This document shows, piece by piece, positions 34,326-42,560 of a stretch of DNA of 64,000 nucleotides; within the stretch, counting starts at the first letter, position 1; each line of letters begins with the position of its first letter. Where the stretch lies: contig NZ_AUMH01000009.1 of the NCBI RefSeq assembly GCF_000430585.1, positions 1-64,000 on the forward strand, given 5' to 3'. Source of the stretch: Alicyclobacillus herbarius DSM 13609 (GTDB lineage Bacteria; Bacillota; Bacilli; Alicyclobacillales; Alicyclobacillaceae). Position numbers and translations under genes: made by a program. The notes beneath the pieces were generated by a model. The model was not told the origin of the DNA. It ran no database searches and worked only from the letters and a program-made list of their open reading frames with translations.

Positions 34326-36563
34326 CTATCGCTTTGGATGCGGATGACCATCCGTCAGCCGCTTCCCTTCCGCAGCAGCCTGTGAACGAACCGGCCGCGC
34401 GTACCGTTTCGGGAACGTCTTTAAGCCTACAGACGGGTGAAACATTACCTCGAGCTCTTCCTCGGTACGTTCTCCCCCTGCCGCCTTCACGGCCAGCACC
34501 ACGCCTTCGCCGTACTGCGGATGACGAACGTGATCACCCACCTTCCAATCATACAGGTCCGCGTTGGTCAGACTGATGCGCTCTGTGGTCTCCGGCGGCA
34601 GCTCGGCCAGAAAGCGTGAGGGTTCCCGCAGCGTGGTCTGGCCAAACAAGGTCCGCTCTGTGCAGTAGGTGATGTGCAGCTTGCGCATGGCCCGCGTTAT
34701 GCCGACATAGCAGAGGTTTCGCTCCTCCTCGATGCCCTCGTCGGTGTCCAACGAGCGGGTGTGTGGAAACACGCCTTCCTCCAGGCCAATCATGAAGACC
34801 ACGGGAAATTCGAGACCTTTGCTGGCGTGCAGGGTCATCAGGCGAACACTGTTGTCCGGTTTGCCTTTCTCCTTGTCCACGTCGCTGAGCAAGGATACTT
34901 CTGCCAAAAACTCTAAGAGCGTCCCCTGCCTGCGCCGGTCGAACGAGCGAGTGACCGTGAACAGCTCGTCGATATTCTCCAGCCGCTGCTGGTCTTCGGT
35001 CTTCCCACTGTCCTCATACATCTTGCGGTAGCCCGTGGCGTGCAGGACCTCAGCCAAGTATTCACTAACCGGCATTCCTTCCATCCACAACATCAATTCC
35101 TGCAAGGTGTCATAGAGCTCTTTAGCCGCCTCGGCAGCCGCTTCGGAAAGGCCCGCCGTCCGGCCGTGCGGCAGGGCTTCGAGCAGGGTCATCCCCTCTT
35201 GGTGAGCGAATTCCAAAAGCTTGCCGACCGTTTGCTCCCCCAGCCCGCGTCTGGGCTTGTTGATAATGCGTAGGAGCGAAATCTCGTCGCGCGGGTTGGT
35301 CAAGACCCGGAGGTAGGCAAAGATGTCCTTGATTTCCCGCCGGTCATAGAAGGTCAGGCCACCGACGATGGTATACGGGATGGCCTGTCCCATGAGGGCT
35401 TCCTCAATCGCGCGCGACTGCGCGTTGGCGCGATAGAGGACCGCACAGTCACCGTACTGGCCGCCGTTCTGGACGTGGGCCAAGATTTGATCCGCCACGT
35501 AACGCGCTTCATCTTCACCGTCCGTCAAAGCACAAACCACGACCGGATCACCCTGGCCATGGACGGAGCGCAGGGTCTTCTCCTTGCGCCGTCGATTGTT
35601 GCGGATAAGAGCGTTGGCCGTGTCGAGGATCATCGCCGTGGAGCGGTAATTCGTCTCGAGCGTGATGACCGTCGCATCCGGATAATCCCGTTCGAATTCC
35701 AGGATGTTGCGAATGTCTGCCCCTCGCCAGGCATAAATGGCCTGGTCCGAATCCCCCACCACGCAAATGTTGCGGTACTTCTCGGCAAACAGGCGTACCA
35801 GTTGATATTGGGCGTGATTCGTATCCTGGTATTCGTCCACGTGGATGTAGCGAAACTTGTCTTGATACTTCTCCCGCACGTCCGCGTGCTGACGCAAGAG
35901 GTGCACCGTGTTCCCAATCAGGTCGTCAAAGTCCATCGCACCCGCGGCAAACAGGCGGTCCTGATAGATCTCAAACACATCCGCGGCCACGGCCTCGGCC
36001 TGCGATCTCGCGCGTTTTTTCGGGACGGCCTGACCGGGCCGGACGAGGGCGTTCTTCCACTGAGAGATTACAGCCTGAACCGCACGGCTGTCGAATTTCT
36101 TTAAGTCGTAGTTGGCGTCGAGCATCGACTGTTGGACGAGCGCCTGTTGGTCCTCGCTATCTAGGATGGTAAAGGTCGGTGGATAACCGATACGCTCCGC
36201 TTCCCGCCGCAAAATGCGGACACACATGCTGTGGAAGGTACCCATCCACAAGTCGTCCGCAGCCGCACCGACGAGGGCGCGAACGCGTTCCTTCATTTCC
36301 TTAGCCGCTTTGTTCGTAAACGTAATCGCCAAAATGTGATGCACCGGCACCTGTCGCTGTTCAATCAAATAGGCGATCCGGCGCGTAAGCACGCTGGTTT
36401 TTCCGCTTCCGGCCCCGGCCACAACCAGAACCGGGCCCTCTGTGGTCGTCACCGCCAACCGCTGCTCGGGGTTAAGACCTGTAAGCAGCTTGTCCGCCAT
36501 GCCCGCGGAGGACGCTAACAAGTCTGCGGACACGTCGACGCTGCCCGTTGTTTGACTCCCCAT
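34326..36563 (-). CDS. pcrA: ATP-dependent DNA helicase PcrA/UvrD
   Basis: A 745-residue 3'-5' superfamily 1 helicase for repair and rolling-circle replication. Walker A is GAGSGKT at residues 50-56; ITFTNKAAKEMKERV is motif Ia, VDEYQDTNHAQY motif II, VVGDSDQAIYAWRGA motif III, and VRLMTLHASKGLEFPVVFM motif V. The C-terminal VGDHVRHPQYGEGVVLAV is the Tudor-like RNA-polymerase-binding domain of PcrA. ATG follows GGAGGG. ligA and pcrB, which often neighbour pcrA in Firmicutes, are absent here. Confidence 0.95.
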   Translation of the reverse strand: MGSQTTGSVDVSADLLASSAGMADKLLTGLNPEQRLAVTTTEGPVLVVAGAGSGKTSVLTRRIAYLIEQRQVPVHHILAITFTNKAAKEMKERVRALVGAAADDLWMGTFHSMCVRILRREAERIGYPPTFTILDSEDQQALVQQSMLDANYDLKKFDSRAVQAVISQWKNALVRPGQAVPKKRARSQAEAVAADVFEIYQDRLFAAGAMDFDDLIGNTVHLLRQHADVREKYQDKFRYIHVDEYQDTNHAQYQLVRLFAEKYRNICVVGDSDQAIYAWRGADIRNILEFERDYPDATVITLETNYRSTAMILDTANALIRNNRRRKEKTLRSVHGQGDPVVVCALTDGEDEARYVADQILAHVQNGGQYGDCAVLYRANAQSRAIEEALMGQAIPYTIVGGLTFYDRREIKDIFAYLRVLTNPRDEISLLRIINKPRRGLGEQTVGKLLEFAHQEGMTLLEALPHGRTAGLSEAAAEAAKELYDTLQELMLWMEGMPVSEYLAEVLHATGYRKMYEDSGKTEDQQRLENIDELFTVTRSFDRRRQGTLLEFLAEVSLLSDVDKEKGKPDNSVRLMTLHASKGLEFPVVFMIGLEEGVFPHTRSLDTDEGIEEERNLCYVGITRAMRKLHITYCTERTLFGQTTLREPSRFLAELPPETTERISLTNADLYDWKVGDHVRHPQYGEGVVLAVKAAGGERTEEELEVMFHPSVGLKTFPKRYARPVRSQAAAEGKRLTDGHPHPKR

Positions 36564-36710
36564 GTTGAGACTCCCTCCGCTTCTGGTCTATCCCTTCCGC
36601 CTGCCGTCTGCGTCGTACAGACGGTTTGGACCGGATTCAACCACTCCATGGTAGTCATTTTGGCGTCTGGCCGCAATCATCCCTAGAATGGCGTACTTGT
36701 TTGGATTTGA

Positions 36711-36719
36711 TGGTATAAT
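36711..36719 (+). promoter_or_regulatory. Extended -10 promoter upstream of folE
   Basis: TGG followed by a consensus TATAAT (36714-36719) forms an extended -10 element about 130 bases before the folE start. No clear -35 is at 17 bases. The leader between does not show the known THF-riboswitch sequence. Confidence 0.55.
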
Positions 36720-36851
36720 GAAACCTACTCTGCGAGCGGCATCTTATTGGACAACCGGACTGTACCCCCATTCCCTTGTCTGACCGCTCTGGGATCGCCA
36801 TAGGCGCGTATGGACCCAGACCCGCATGCCGCAAAAGGAGAGACAGCGACC

Positions 36852-37511
36852 TTGACCGATTTTGGACTGGATACCTTTTCATATACTGCGTCTACTGCAT
36901 CCGTGACTTCGGACATGGGCGATGGGACTCACGAGATTGATGGGGCGAATCGGCAGCCAAACCGTGAAGCCATTGCCCACCATGTGCGAGAAATCCTGCG
37001 CCTTGTCGGCGAAGACCCGGAACGGGAAGGACTTCTCGACACGCCCATGCGCGTGGCGAAGATGTATGAGGAGCTGCTGGCCGGTATGCGCATCGACCCG
37101 GCCTCGGTCCTGAACACAACGTTTGAAGAACGCAGTGACGGGCCGGTCATTGTGTCCAACATCATCTTCTACAGCCTCTGCGAGCACCACATGTTGCCTT
37201 TTTTCGGTACGGCGCACGTGGCCTATCTGCCGTCGGATCGAATCGTCGGGTTGAGCAAAATTGCCCGCCTGGTGGATGCGCTCAGTCGACGGCTGCAGGT
37301 GCAGGAACGGCTGACCGAACAGATTGTCGCAACCATCGAAAAAGTGTTGGCGCCACGGGGAGTCATCGCGGTGGTGGAGGCTGAGCACCTTTGCATGTGC
37401 GCCCGCGGCGTGCGCAAACCCGGTTCGTCTACGCGGACCCTGGCGGTGCGCGGGGCCTACGCGGAAAACACCGAGCTCCGGCGGGAGTTTTTGCAGCTCA
37501 TCGGGAAGTGA
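36852..37511 (+). CDS. folE: GTP cyclohydrolase I
   Basis: First step of folate synthesis, opening GTP to dihydroneopterin triphosphate. The zinc ligands are Cys110 and His113 in SLCEHHML and Cys181 in HLCMCARGV. GLSKIARLVDALSRRLQVQERLTEQI is the family signature. The TTG at 36852 lies about 11 bases after AAAGGAG; the first 30 residues are poorly conserved, so the exact start is uncertain. It is separate from folB at 27.5 kb. A small secreted-protein gene follows after 6 bases. Confidence 0.94.
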   Translation: MTDFGLDTFSYTASTASVTSDMGDGTHEIDGANRQPNREAIAHHVREILRLVGEDPEREGLLDTPMRVAKMYEELLAGMRIDPASVLNTTFEERSDGPVIVSNIIFYSLCEHHMLPFFGTAHVAYLPSDRIVGLSKIARLVDALSRRLQVQERLTEQIVATIEKVLAPRGVIAVVEAEHLCMCARGVRKPGSSTRTLAVRGAYAENTELRREFLQLIGK

Positions 37512-37517
37512 GAGACG

Positions 37518-37907
37518 GTGAAAAAACAACTCCTGCTGGCACTACTCATCATCGCCGCGCTGGCGGCCTTCCGGTTGCACACCCCACCTGACGTACCCCT
37601 GCCGAAAACGGCCACGGTACACGGAGACACGGTGACGATTCCCGTCAGCAGCCACGTCAACCCGAAGGCCGAGGAATACGCAGGTTTAACGAGAAACGCC
37701 AACCACCACTACGCGGTGGTGCTCAAAAGCGGTAACACAATGAAAGAATTTCCGACCGGGGAGGAACTGAAGAAAGACAAAAGCGGCATCGACTACCGCG
37801 CAGGCGGCCAGATTCGCCTCTCCGGCCGCACGTATCAGGCCGACCGCCTGCATGTCGACGCAGGCGGCAAGCAAGGATACATCGTGTTCAAACAGGCATC
37901 AGGTTAA
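37518..37907 (+). CDS. Unknown small secreted or membrane-anchored protein
   Basis: 129 residues, not recognised. An N-terminal hydrophobic signal or anchor (KKQLLLALLIIAALAAF) is followed by a hydrophilic domain of about 105 residues with no cysteine. Close spacing (6 bases) after folE suggests a shared transcript. GTG start with GAAGTGAGAG upstream. Its last 20 bases overlap the 3' end of hom on the other strand. Confidence 0.65.
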   Translation: MKKQLLLALLIIAALAAFRLHTPPDVPLPKTATVHGDTVTIPVSSHVNPKAEEYAGLTRNANHHYAVVLKSGNTMKEFPTGEELKKDKSGIDYRAGGQIRLSGRTYQADRLHVDAGGKQGYIVFKQASG

Positions 37908-38946
37908 GCCGGTTGTCCCAACCGGCCGTTTTCCCGCGTTCAGCCATCTCCGCACGCGGGCAGCGCGACGGACGCGCGCGCAACCCCTGCAGCAGGTCCT
38001 CGACAATGGCGCTCGCGGTCGGCAAAGCTCCCGCACCAGGCCCCATCAGGGTGACTGAGCCCACCAGGTCACCCTCAATCGAGAGCGCGTTGGCCACCCC
38101 GTCGACGTGATACAGCGGATCGTCCACGGCGAGGGCTATCGGCTCCACCGTCGCCAGCACGGGATTTCCAGCCGCATCAAACTCGGCCTCGGCGACCAAC
38201 TTCCACCGTTTCCCCTGCCGCTTGGCTTCCCACACCTCCTGGGCACTTAGGACATCAATGCCGCGCTTGCGAATCAAGGCCGGCGGTAGAGGTTGCCCGG
38301 TCAACGTCCAGATCAAGACCTGCAGCTTGTATAACGCGTCGTCCCCGTTGACATCCTGGGATGGATTCGCCTCTGCATAGCCGAGGGACTGGGCTTCCGC
38401 CAACGCCTCGGCAAAACTTTGGCCCTCCGTCATTCGGGTGAGGATGTAGTTGGATGTTCCATTGACGATGCCGCGCAGCCGGCGCACCCGATTGGCGAAG
38501 AAGTATGTATTCAGGGTATGAATGGCCGGGATACCTGCAAGCACGCTCGCTTCGTAATGCAGCGTCGCCCCGTGACGGTGCGCGCATTCCATGAGTTCCG
38601 GGCCATGAAGGGCCAACAGCTGCTTGTTGGCGGTGATGACCGGCTTACCCGCACAAAGCGCCGCGAGGATGGCCGATCTCGCCGGTTCAATCCCGCCCAT
38701 CACCTCAATCACCACGTCTACCTCGCCATCTTCCACCACCGCTCGCCAGTCGGTACACAGTTGCCGTCGCTTGACCTCGGGGTGGCGCGTCTTTCCCGCG
38801 TCACGCACGGCGATGCGGTGGATGACCGGGACAACGCCCGCATATTGATGAATACGCTCTCGGTTTTGGGCTAGGGCCTCTACGACGCCACCCCCAACCA
38901 CGCCACAACCGAGGAGCCCAATCCGTACGCACGCTTGTCCGGTCAT
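37888..38946 (-). CDS. hom: Homoserine dehydrogenase lacking the ACT domain
   Basis: Reduces aspartate semialdehyde to homoserine. The NAD(P) motif GLLGCGVVG is at residues 9-17; VNGTSNYILTRMTEG and AEANPSQDVNGDDALYKL hold the catalytic and substrate residues. The protein is 352 residues and ends soon after the catalytic domain, without the C-terminal ACT domain that makes the ~430-residue B. subtilis enzyme threonine-sensitive. ATG 38946 overlaps the metX stop (ATGA), so it is translationally coupled. Expression therefore depends on the upstream SAM-I riboswitch. Confidence 0.93.
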   Translation of the reverse strand: MTGQACVRIGLLGCGVVGGGVVEALAQNRERIHQYAGVVPVIHRIAVRDAGKTRHPEVKRRQLCTDWRAVVEDGEVDVVIEVMGGIEPARSAILAALCAGKPVITANKQLLALHGPELMECAHRHGATLHYEASVLAGIPAIHTLNTYFFANRVRRLRGIVNGTSNYILTRMTEGQSFAEALAEAQSLGYAEANPSQDVNGDDALYKLQVLIWTLTGQPLPPALIRKRGIDVLSAQEVWEAKRQGKRWKLVAEAEFDAAGNPVLATVEPIALAVDDPLYHVDGVANALSIEGDLVGSVTLMGPGAGALPTASAIVEDLLQGLRARPSRCPRAEMAERGKTAGWDNRLNLMPV

Positions 38947-40187
38947 GCCTGCCAAACCCCTTTCAACACCTGTCCTAATTTCTCCGGCTCCGCCAAAAAC
39001 GCGTCATGCCCAAAATCGGAGGATACCACGTGGAAATCAAGGCGGACTCCCACGTCCTGCGCCAGCTGCGCCGTATGTTCGAGCGCAGACACCGAATACA
39101 GATAGTCCGTGTCGATTCCTACCAAGAATACGGACGCCTTCAGATTCTCGAGTGCCTGCAGGAGGCCGCCGCGGCCGCGGCCGATGTCGTGCGAGTCCAT
39201 CGCTCGCGTCAGGTACAGATAGCTGTTGGCGTCAAACCGGGCATCCAGTTTTCGCCCGTGGTGGCGTAAATACGACTCCACCTGGTACAGCGGCTGCGTA
39301 AAGGCCGCCAGTGGACTGCTTGCGCACGCCTCGTTCTCGAAAAACGTCCCGGTCTCCGCCGAACCTGGGCGATCCGTTGGGGCGGGCGGGGTCACTTCTT
39401 CGCGTCCGAAGCGCGCCTCAAACAGTGTATCTGTCCGATAGGTCAACATCGCGATAGACCGGGCCAGTCCTAGGCCATGGGTGGGTCTTTTGCCCGTGCC
39501 GTAGTAATTGCCGTGCTGCCAAGCGGGATCGCCCACGATGGCCTGGCGCATCACCTCGTTATAGCCAATAGCAAGGGCAGAAAACCGAGCATCGGCGGCA
39601 ATGATGGCACTCCGGAGCACGCGTTCGGGGTCCAAGAGCGGCCATTCCCAAGCCTGCATGCCTCCGAGCGATCCGCCAACGACGAGTTGGACTCTGCGCA
39701 CCCCCAGGGCGTCTAAAAGCCGCATCTGCGCTTTGACCATGTCGCGCACGGTAATCAGCGGAAACCGCAGCGCATACGGACGGTCATCGGGTCCTATAGT
39801 GGCTGGCCCGGTCGAACCACTGCACCCGCCCAAGACGTTGCTGCAAATGACAAAAAACCGTGTGGTGTCGAGGAAACAGCCAGGACCTATTAGGCCATTC
39901 CACCAGCCGGCCTGGCCCTCGGCACCTGCCGCGGCGTGCGCGTCTCCGGTCAGGGCGTGGCAGACAACGACGGCATTGTCTCGCGCAGCGTTCAGTCGTC
40001 CCCAGGTTTCGAAGGCGACCTGAACCATCGGAAGGGTTTGGCCGCACTCGAAGGAAAAGTCACCAAGGGTCACGACCCCCGACTGGTGTTCAACGCCGCC
40101 GGCCGCTATCCCGGCCTGTTTTACCTCTGTACGGCAACCATCCTCATCGCTCTCTGCCGTCGCAAGTCCCGGCTGTTTCTCAGTCAC
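38943..40187 (-). CDS. metX: Homoserine O-acetyltransferase
   Basis: Activates homoserine for methionine synthesis. This 414-residue alpha/beta hydrolase has the nucleophile in VVGGSLGGMQAWEW, Asp in VGIDTDYLYS and His in SSDFGHDAFL. The segment VVCHALTGDAHAA and GCSGSTGPATIGPDDRPY are typical of MetX. Some members use succinyl-CoA; this cannot be told from sequence here. GTG 40187 has AGGGAGAG upstream. It is the first gene after the SAM-I riboswitch. Confidence 0.93.
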   Translation of the reverse strand: MTEKQPGLATAESDEDGCRTEVKQAGIAAGGVEHQSGVVTLGDFSFECGQTLPMVQVAFETWGRLNAARDNAVVVCHALTGDAHAAAGAEGQAGWWNGLIGPGCFLDTTRFFVICSNVLGGCSGSTGPATIGPDDRPYALRFPLITVRDMVKAQMRLLDALGVRRVQLVVGGSLGGMQAWEWPLLDPERVLRSAIIAADARFSALAIGYNEVMRQAIVGDPAWQHGNYYGTGKRPTHGLGLARSIAMLTYRTDTLFEARFGREEVTPPAPTDRPGSAETGTFFENEACASSPLAAFTQPLYQVESYLRHHGRKLDARFDANSYLYLTRAMDSHDIGRGRGGLLQALENLKASVFLVGIDTDYLYSVSALEHTAQLAQDVGVRLDFHVVSSDFGHDAFLAEPEKLGQVLKGVWQA

Positions 40188-40298
40188 TGCAATCTCTCCC
40201 TATCTCTTCTCGCTGCATGAATGGCCCCTGCAGGTTTCCTGCTGTACGGCTGTAGACGCCATCCACTATTCGATCCGATGCAAAACGCACATGCGAAA

Positions 40299-40325
40299 GG
40301 CGACCGCTCGAGAGGAGCGGTCGCC
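40299..40325 (-). terminator. Terminator of the SAM-I expression platform
   Basis: A perfect 11-bp stem (GGCGACCGCTC at 40299-40309 with GAGCGGTCGCC at 40315-40325) with a 5-base loop follows the aptamer on the minus strand. The T run is short (CCTTTCGC). It is expected to form when SAM is bound, stopping transcription before metX. Confidence 0.75.
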
Positions 40326-40352
40326 TGGTATACAAACGTATTCCCAGCGCTC

Positions 40353-40473
40353 CTCTCATCTCTCAGGACAGCGCTCTGTCCTGCAGGAATTGGCACCTCT
40401 CCAGAACCAGACCCGCGTTCTGGTGGTTGCCGGGCTTCATAGGGCCAGTCCCTCCACCGCTCTCGATAAGAGT
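40353..40473 (-). ncRNA. SAM-I riboswitch (S-box) controlling metX-hom
   Basis: On the minus strand the element begins CTCTTATCGAGAG and closes with GATGAGAG, which pair as helix P1. The conserved core GGTGGAGGGACTGGCCC and the GAAGCCCGGCAACC kink-turn/SAM-binding segment are both present, followed by the variable arm and GAGAGGTGCCAATTCCTGC. It lies downstream of a strong promoter and upstream of a terminator hairpin, the standard arrangement for SAM-dependent termination. Confidence 0.95.
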
Positions 40474-40508
40474 TGCTGAATATCCGTATAAAATTTTTCG
40501 TTTGGCTC

Positions 40509-40538
40509 AATATACCACTGGACAGATAAACATGTCAA
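40509..40538 (-). promoter_or_regulatory. Sigma-A promoter of the metX-hom operon
   Basis: On the minus strand a consensus TTGACA (40538-40533), an 18-base spacer and TATATT (40514-40509) lie about 30 bases before the SAM-I aptamer. The leader to metX is therefore about 315 bases. Confidence 0.85.
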
Positions 40539-40572
40539 TGATGACGGTTGATGCCCTCAGGGGGAAGGCCAT

Positions 40573-41376
40573 GTGACCACCCTAACCGAAGTGAACCGCT
40601 GCGCCAAACGTCCGGTGGACGTCTGGACCAACTACCTCTACTATCCGCTGTCCATACGCTTAGTGTGGCTGGTACAGCGCTGGCCGCGCATCACTCCCAA
40701 CACCCTGACCCTCGCATCGCTGGGTCTGTGCGTTATTGGCTGCCTCGGACTGGCGAGCAATACCCCAAACTATTTTCTGGCCGGCCTGCTGCTGGTTGAG
40801 GCGGCCTACGTCGTCGATTGTGCAGACGGACAACTGGCACGGTTACGACAACAGTATTCCGCCATTGGCGGTTGGCTCGATCAAGTGGCGGATCGGGTAA
40901 AGGAGGGTGCAATTTACCTCAGTCTCGCGGACGGTTGGATGCGTCAGCACCCAAACTCGGACGCATGGCTATGGGCGATGGTCGCCTTGTTCAGCTTGTA
41001 TCTGCTCGAATACTTGGGTCAAATCCCAATGTTCCGCAACCCAGGCAGCAAAGAGCCGCTGGTTCCGACGGGCCAGCCCGGCGACGTGCCGTTCGATGGC
41101 CATGCGCGTCCACATCCAGACGCCGTCGCCCGTCCCGTGGACCTTTGGACGCGGGCCCAACGCCTACGGCGGTATCTGCCATTTTCCGCCTACAACATCG
41201 GAGAACAGTACTTCGCATTGCTCGTGTTCGGGGCCCTGGGTGCCGTACACCCGTTTCTCTGCTTCTCTGCCGTGTTCGGGTTGGCGATGTGCGTCTACCG
41301 TCCCATCATAACGGCCATCAAGTTCCAACGCGCGCGCAACCTGCCGACCGCTGAGGCAGGGGGTGAGCGCGAATGA
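40573..41376 (+). CDS. CDP-alcohol phosphatidyltransferase family protein
   Basis: A 267-residue membrane enzyme that transfers a phospho-alcohol group from a CDP-linked donor. The full family motif D-G-x2-A-R-x8-G-x3-D-x3-D is present in the DCADGQLARLRQQYSAIGGWL...D region, so catalysis is likely. There are about five membrane segments and a hydrophilic loop of about 45 residues near position 160-200. GTG start behind AGGGGGAAGG. It overlaps the next glycosyltransferase gene by ATGA, suggesting a joint product such as a glycosylated phospholipid or inositol-type lipid. Alcohol acceptor unknown. Confidence 0.85.
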   Translation: MTTLTEVNRCAKRPVDVWTNYLYYPLSIRLVWLVQRWPRITPNTLTLASLGLCVIGCLGLASNTPNYFLAGLLLVEAAYVVDCADGQLARLRQQYSAIGGWLDQVADRVKEGAIYLSLADGWMRQHPNSDAWLWAMVALFSLYLLEYLGQIPMFRNPGSKEPLVPTGQPGDVPFDGHARPHPDAVARPVDLWTRAQRLRRYLPFSAYNIGEQYFALLVFGALGAVHPFLCFSAVFGLAMCVYRPIITAIKFQRARNLPTAEAGGERE

Positions 41377-42560
41377 ACGCCAAGGCAACGCGACTCCCCC
41401 CCCATTCCCCTGCCCCAACCACCGCCGTGATTGCCGCAGTGCGCTGGGACGAGGTGTTTGCACGCAATCAACAGGTCGCCCGCCAGCTGGCCCAGCGCGG
41501 ATGGGACGTCTTGTACGTGGAACCACCTGTGACCTGGCTCAGTCCATTGCGCCACTTGACCGCCCGCCGGCACATGCGCCTGCATTCGACGCTGCGGCGG
41601 GTCCCAGTCAGTACAGAACACGTCGTCCGTGTCCTATCCCTGCCGCCATCCCTGCCCTTTGGCCTTCGGCAGCGCTGGTTGAACCGGCAAAATCAACGGC
41701 GGATGGCAGACGCCATCGCCCAGGCGGCGCAAGGCCCCCTCGTCCTTCTCAGCTATCTGCCGGGTGCCGTCGACCTGATTCCACACTTGCAGCCGCAGGT
41801 AGTCATCTACGATTGCGCCGATGACCACGCATCCTTTCCCGGTACCCATAACCCCAACTTGGTGCGCCGTCTGGAAGCCGAGTTGACAGCGGCCAGCCAC
41901 GCGGTGTTTGCCACCGCACACAACCTGGCCGACCGTTTGCGTCGCCTCCGTCCAGACGTTATGGTGCTGCCAAACGCCGCCGAGGTGGACCGCTTTCGTC
42001 GCGCGGAAACGCTGTCCCCGCACCCCATGCTCGACCACATTCCCACGCCACGCGTGGGCTTTGTCGGCGGCATCGGTGCTTGGGTCGACCAGTCGTATAT
42101 CGCCTCCCTGGCGGCGCTTTGCCCCAACTGCCAGATTGTTCTCATCGGGCCGGCGTTGACCGATGTCAGCCGCCTGCGCCGCATCGCTAACGTCCATCTG
42201 TTGGGCCCGCAGCCCTATCCCGAACTGCCACGATTTCTGGCTGGCTTTACTGCGACGTTGTTTCCCTTTGTTCCGTCTCCCTTGACCGAGAGTGTCAATC
42301 CGGTGAAAGTCTATGAATACATCGCCGCTGGCCGCGAGGTGATTGCCACGCCGAATCGGGAAACCGCCGCGATGGAACGTCTGTTGTGGCTGGCCGCATC
42401 GCCCGCAGAAGCCGCTGCCGCGCTAGGCCGCATTCTCACCGGGGAAAAACGATGCCGTGGTCCACTCCGTGAGCAGTTTTTGGCCGAGAACTCGTGGGCA
42501 GAGCGGGTCGACGTCATCGAACAGGCCATCCGCGTCCACCTGGCTACCGCGCTTTCATGA
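41373..42560 (+). CDS. GT-B glycosyltransferase (group 1-like)
   Basis: A 395-residue glycosyltransferase. The C-terminal donor half has FPFVPSPLTESVNPVKVYEYIAAGREVIAT, the E-x7-E type motif of GT4-like enzymes; the N-terminal half includes VIYDCADDHASFPG as in TuaH/WcaI-like proteins. It is translationally coupled (ATGA) to the CDP-alcohol phosphatidyltransferase. Its stop overlaps the convergent acyl-CoA ligase stop within TCATGA. Sugar and acceptor are unknown. Confidence 0.83.
   Translation: MNAKATRLPPHSPAPTTAVIAAVRWDEVFARNQQVARQLAQRGWDVLYVEPPVTWLSPLRHLTARRHMRLHSTLRRVPVSTEHVVRVLSLPPSLPFGLRQRWLNRQNQRRMADAIAQAAQGPLVLLSYLPGAVDLIPHLQPQVVIYDCADDHASFPGTHNPNLVRRLEAELTAASHAVFATAHNLADRLRRLRPDVMVLPNAAEVDRFRRAETLSPHPMLDHIPTPRVGFVGGIGAWVDQSYIASLAALCPNCQIVLIGPALTDVSRLRRIANVHLLGPQPYPELPRFLAGFTATLFPFVPSPLTESVNPVKVYEYIAAGREVIATPNRETAAMERLLWLAASPAEAAAALGRILTGEKRCRGPLREQFLAENSWAERVDVIEQAIRVHLATALS

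Noticed and set aside
36720-36851. THF riboswitch upstream of folE
   Set aside because: The leader does not contain the expected conserved segments; only an extended -10 promoter is supported.
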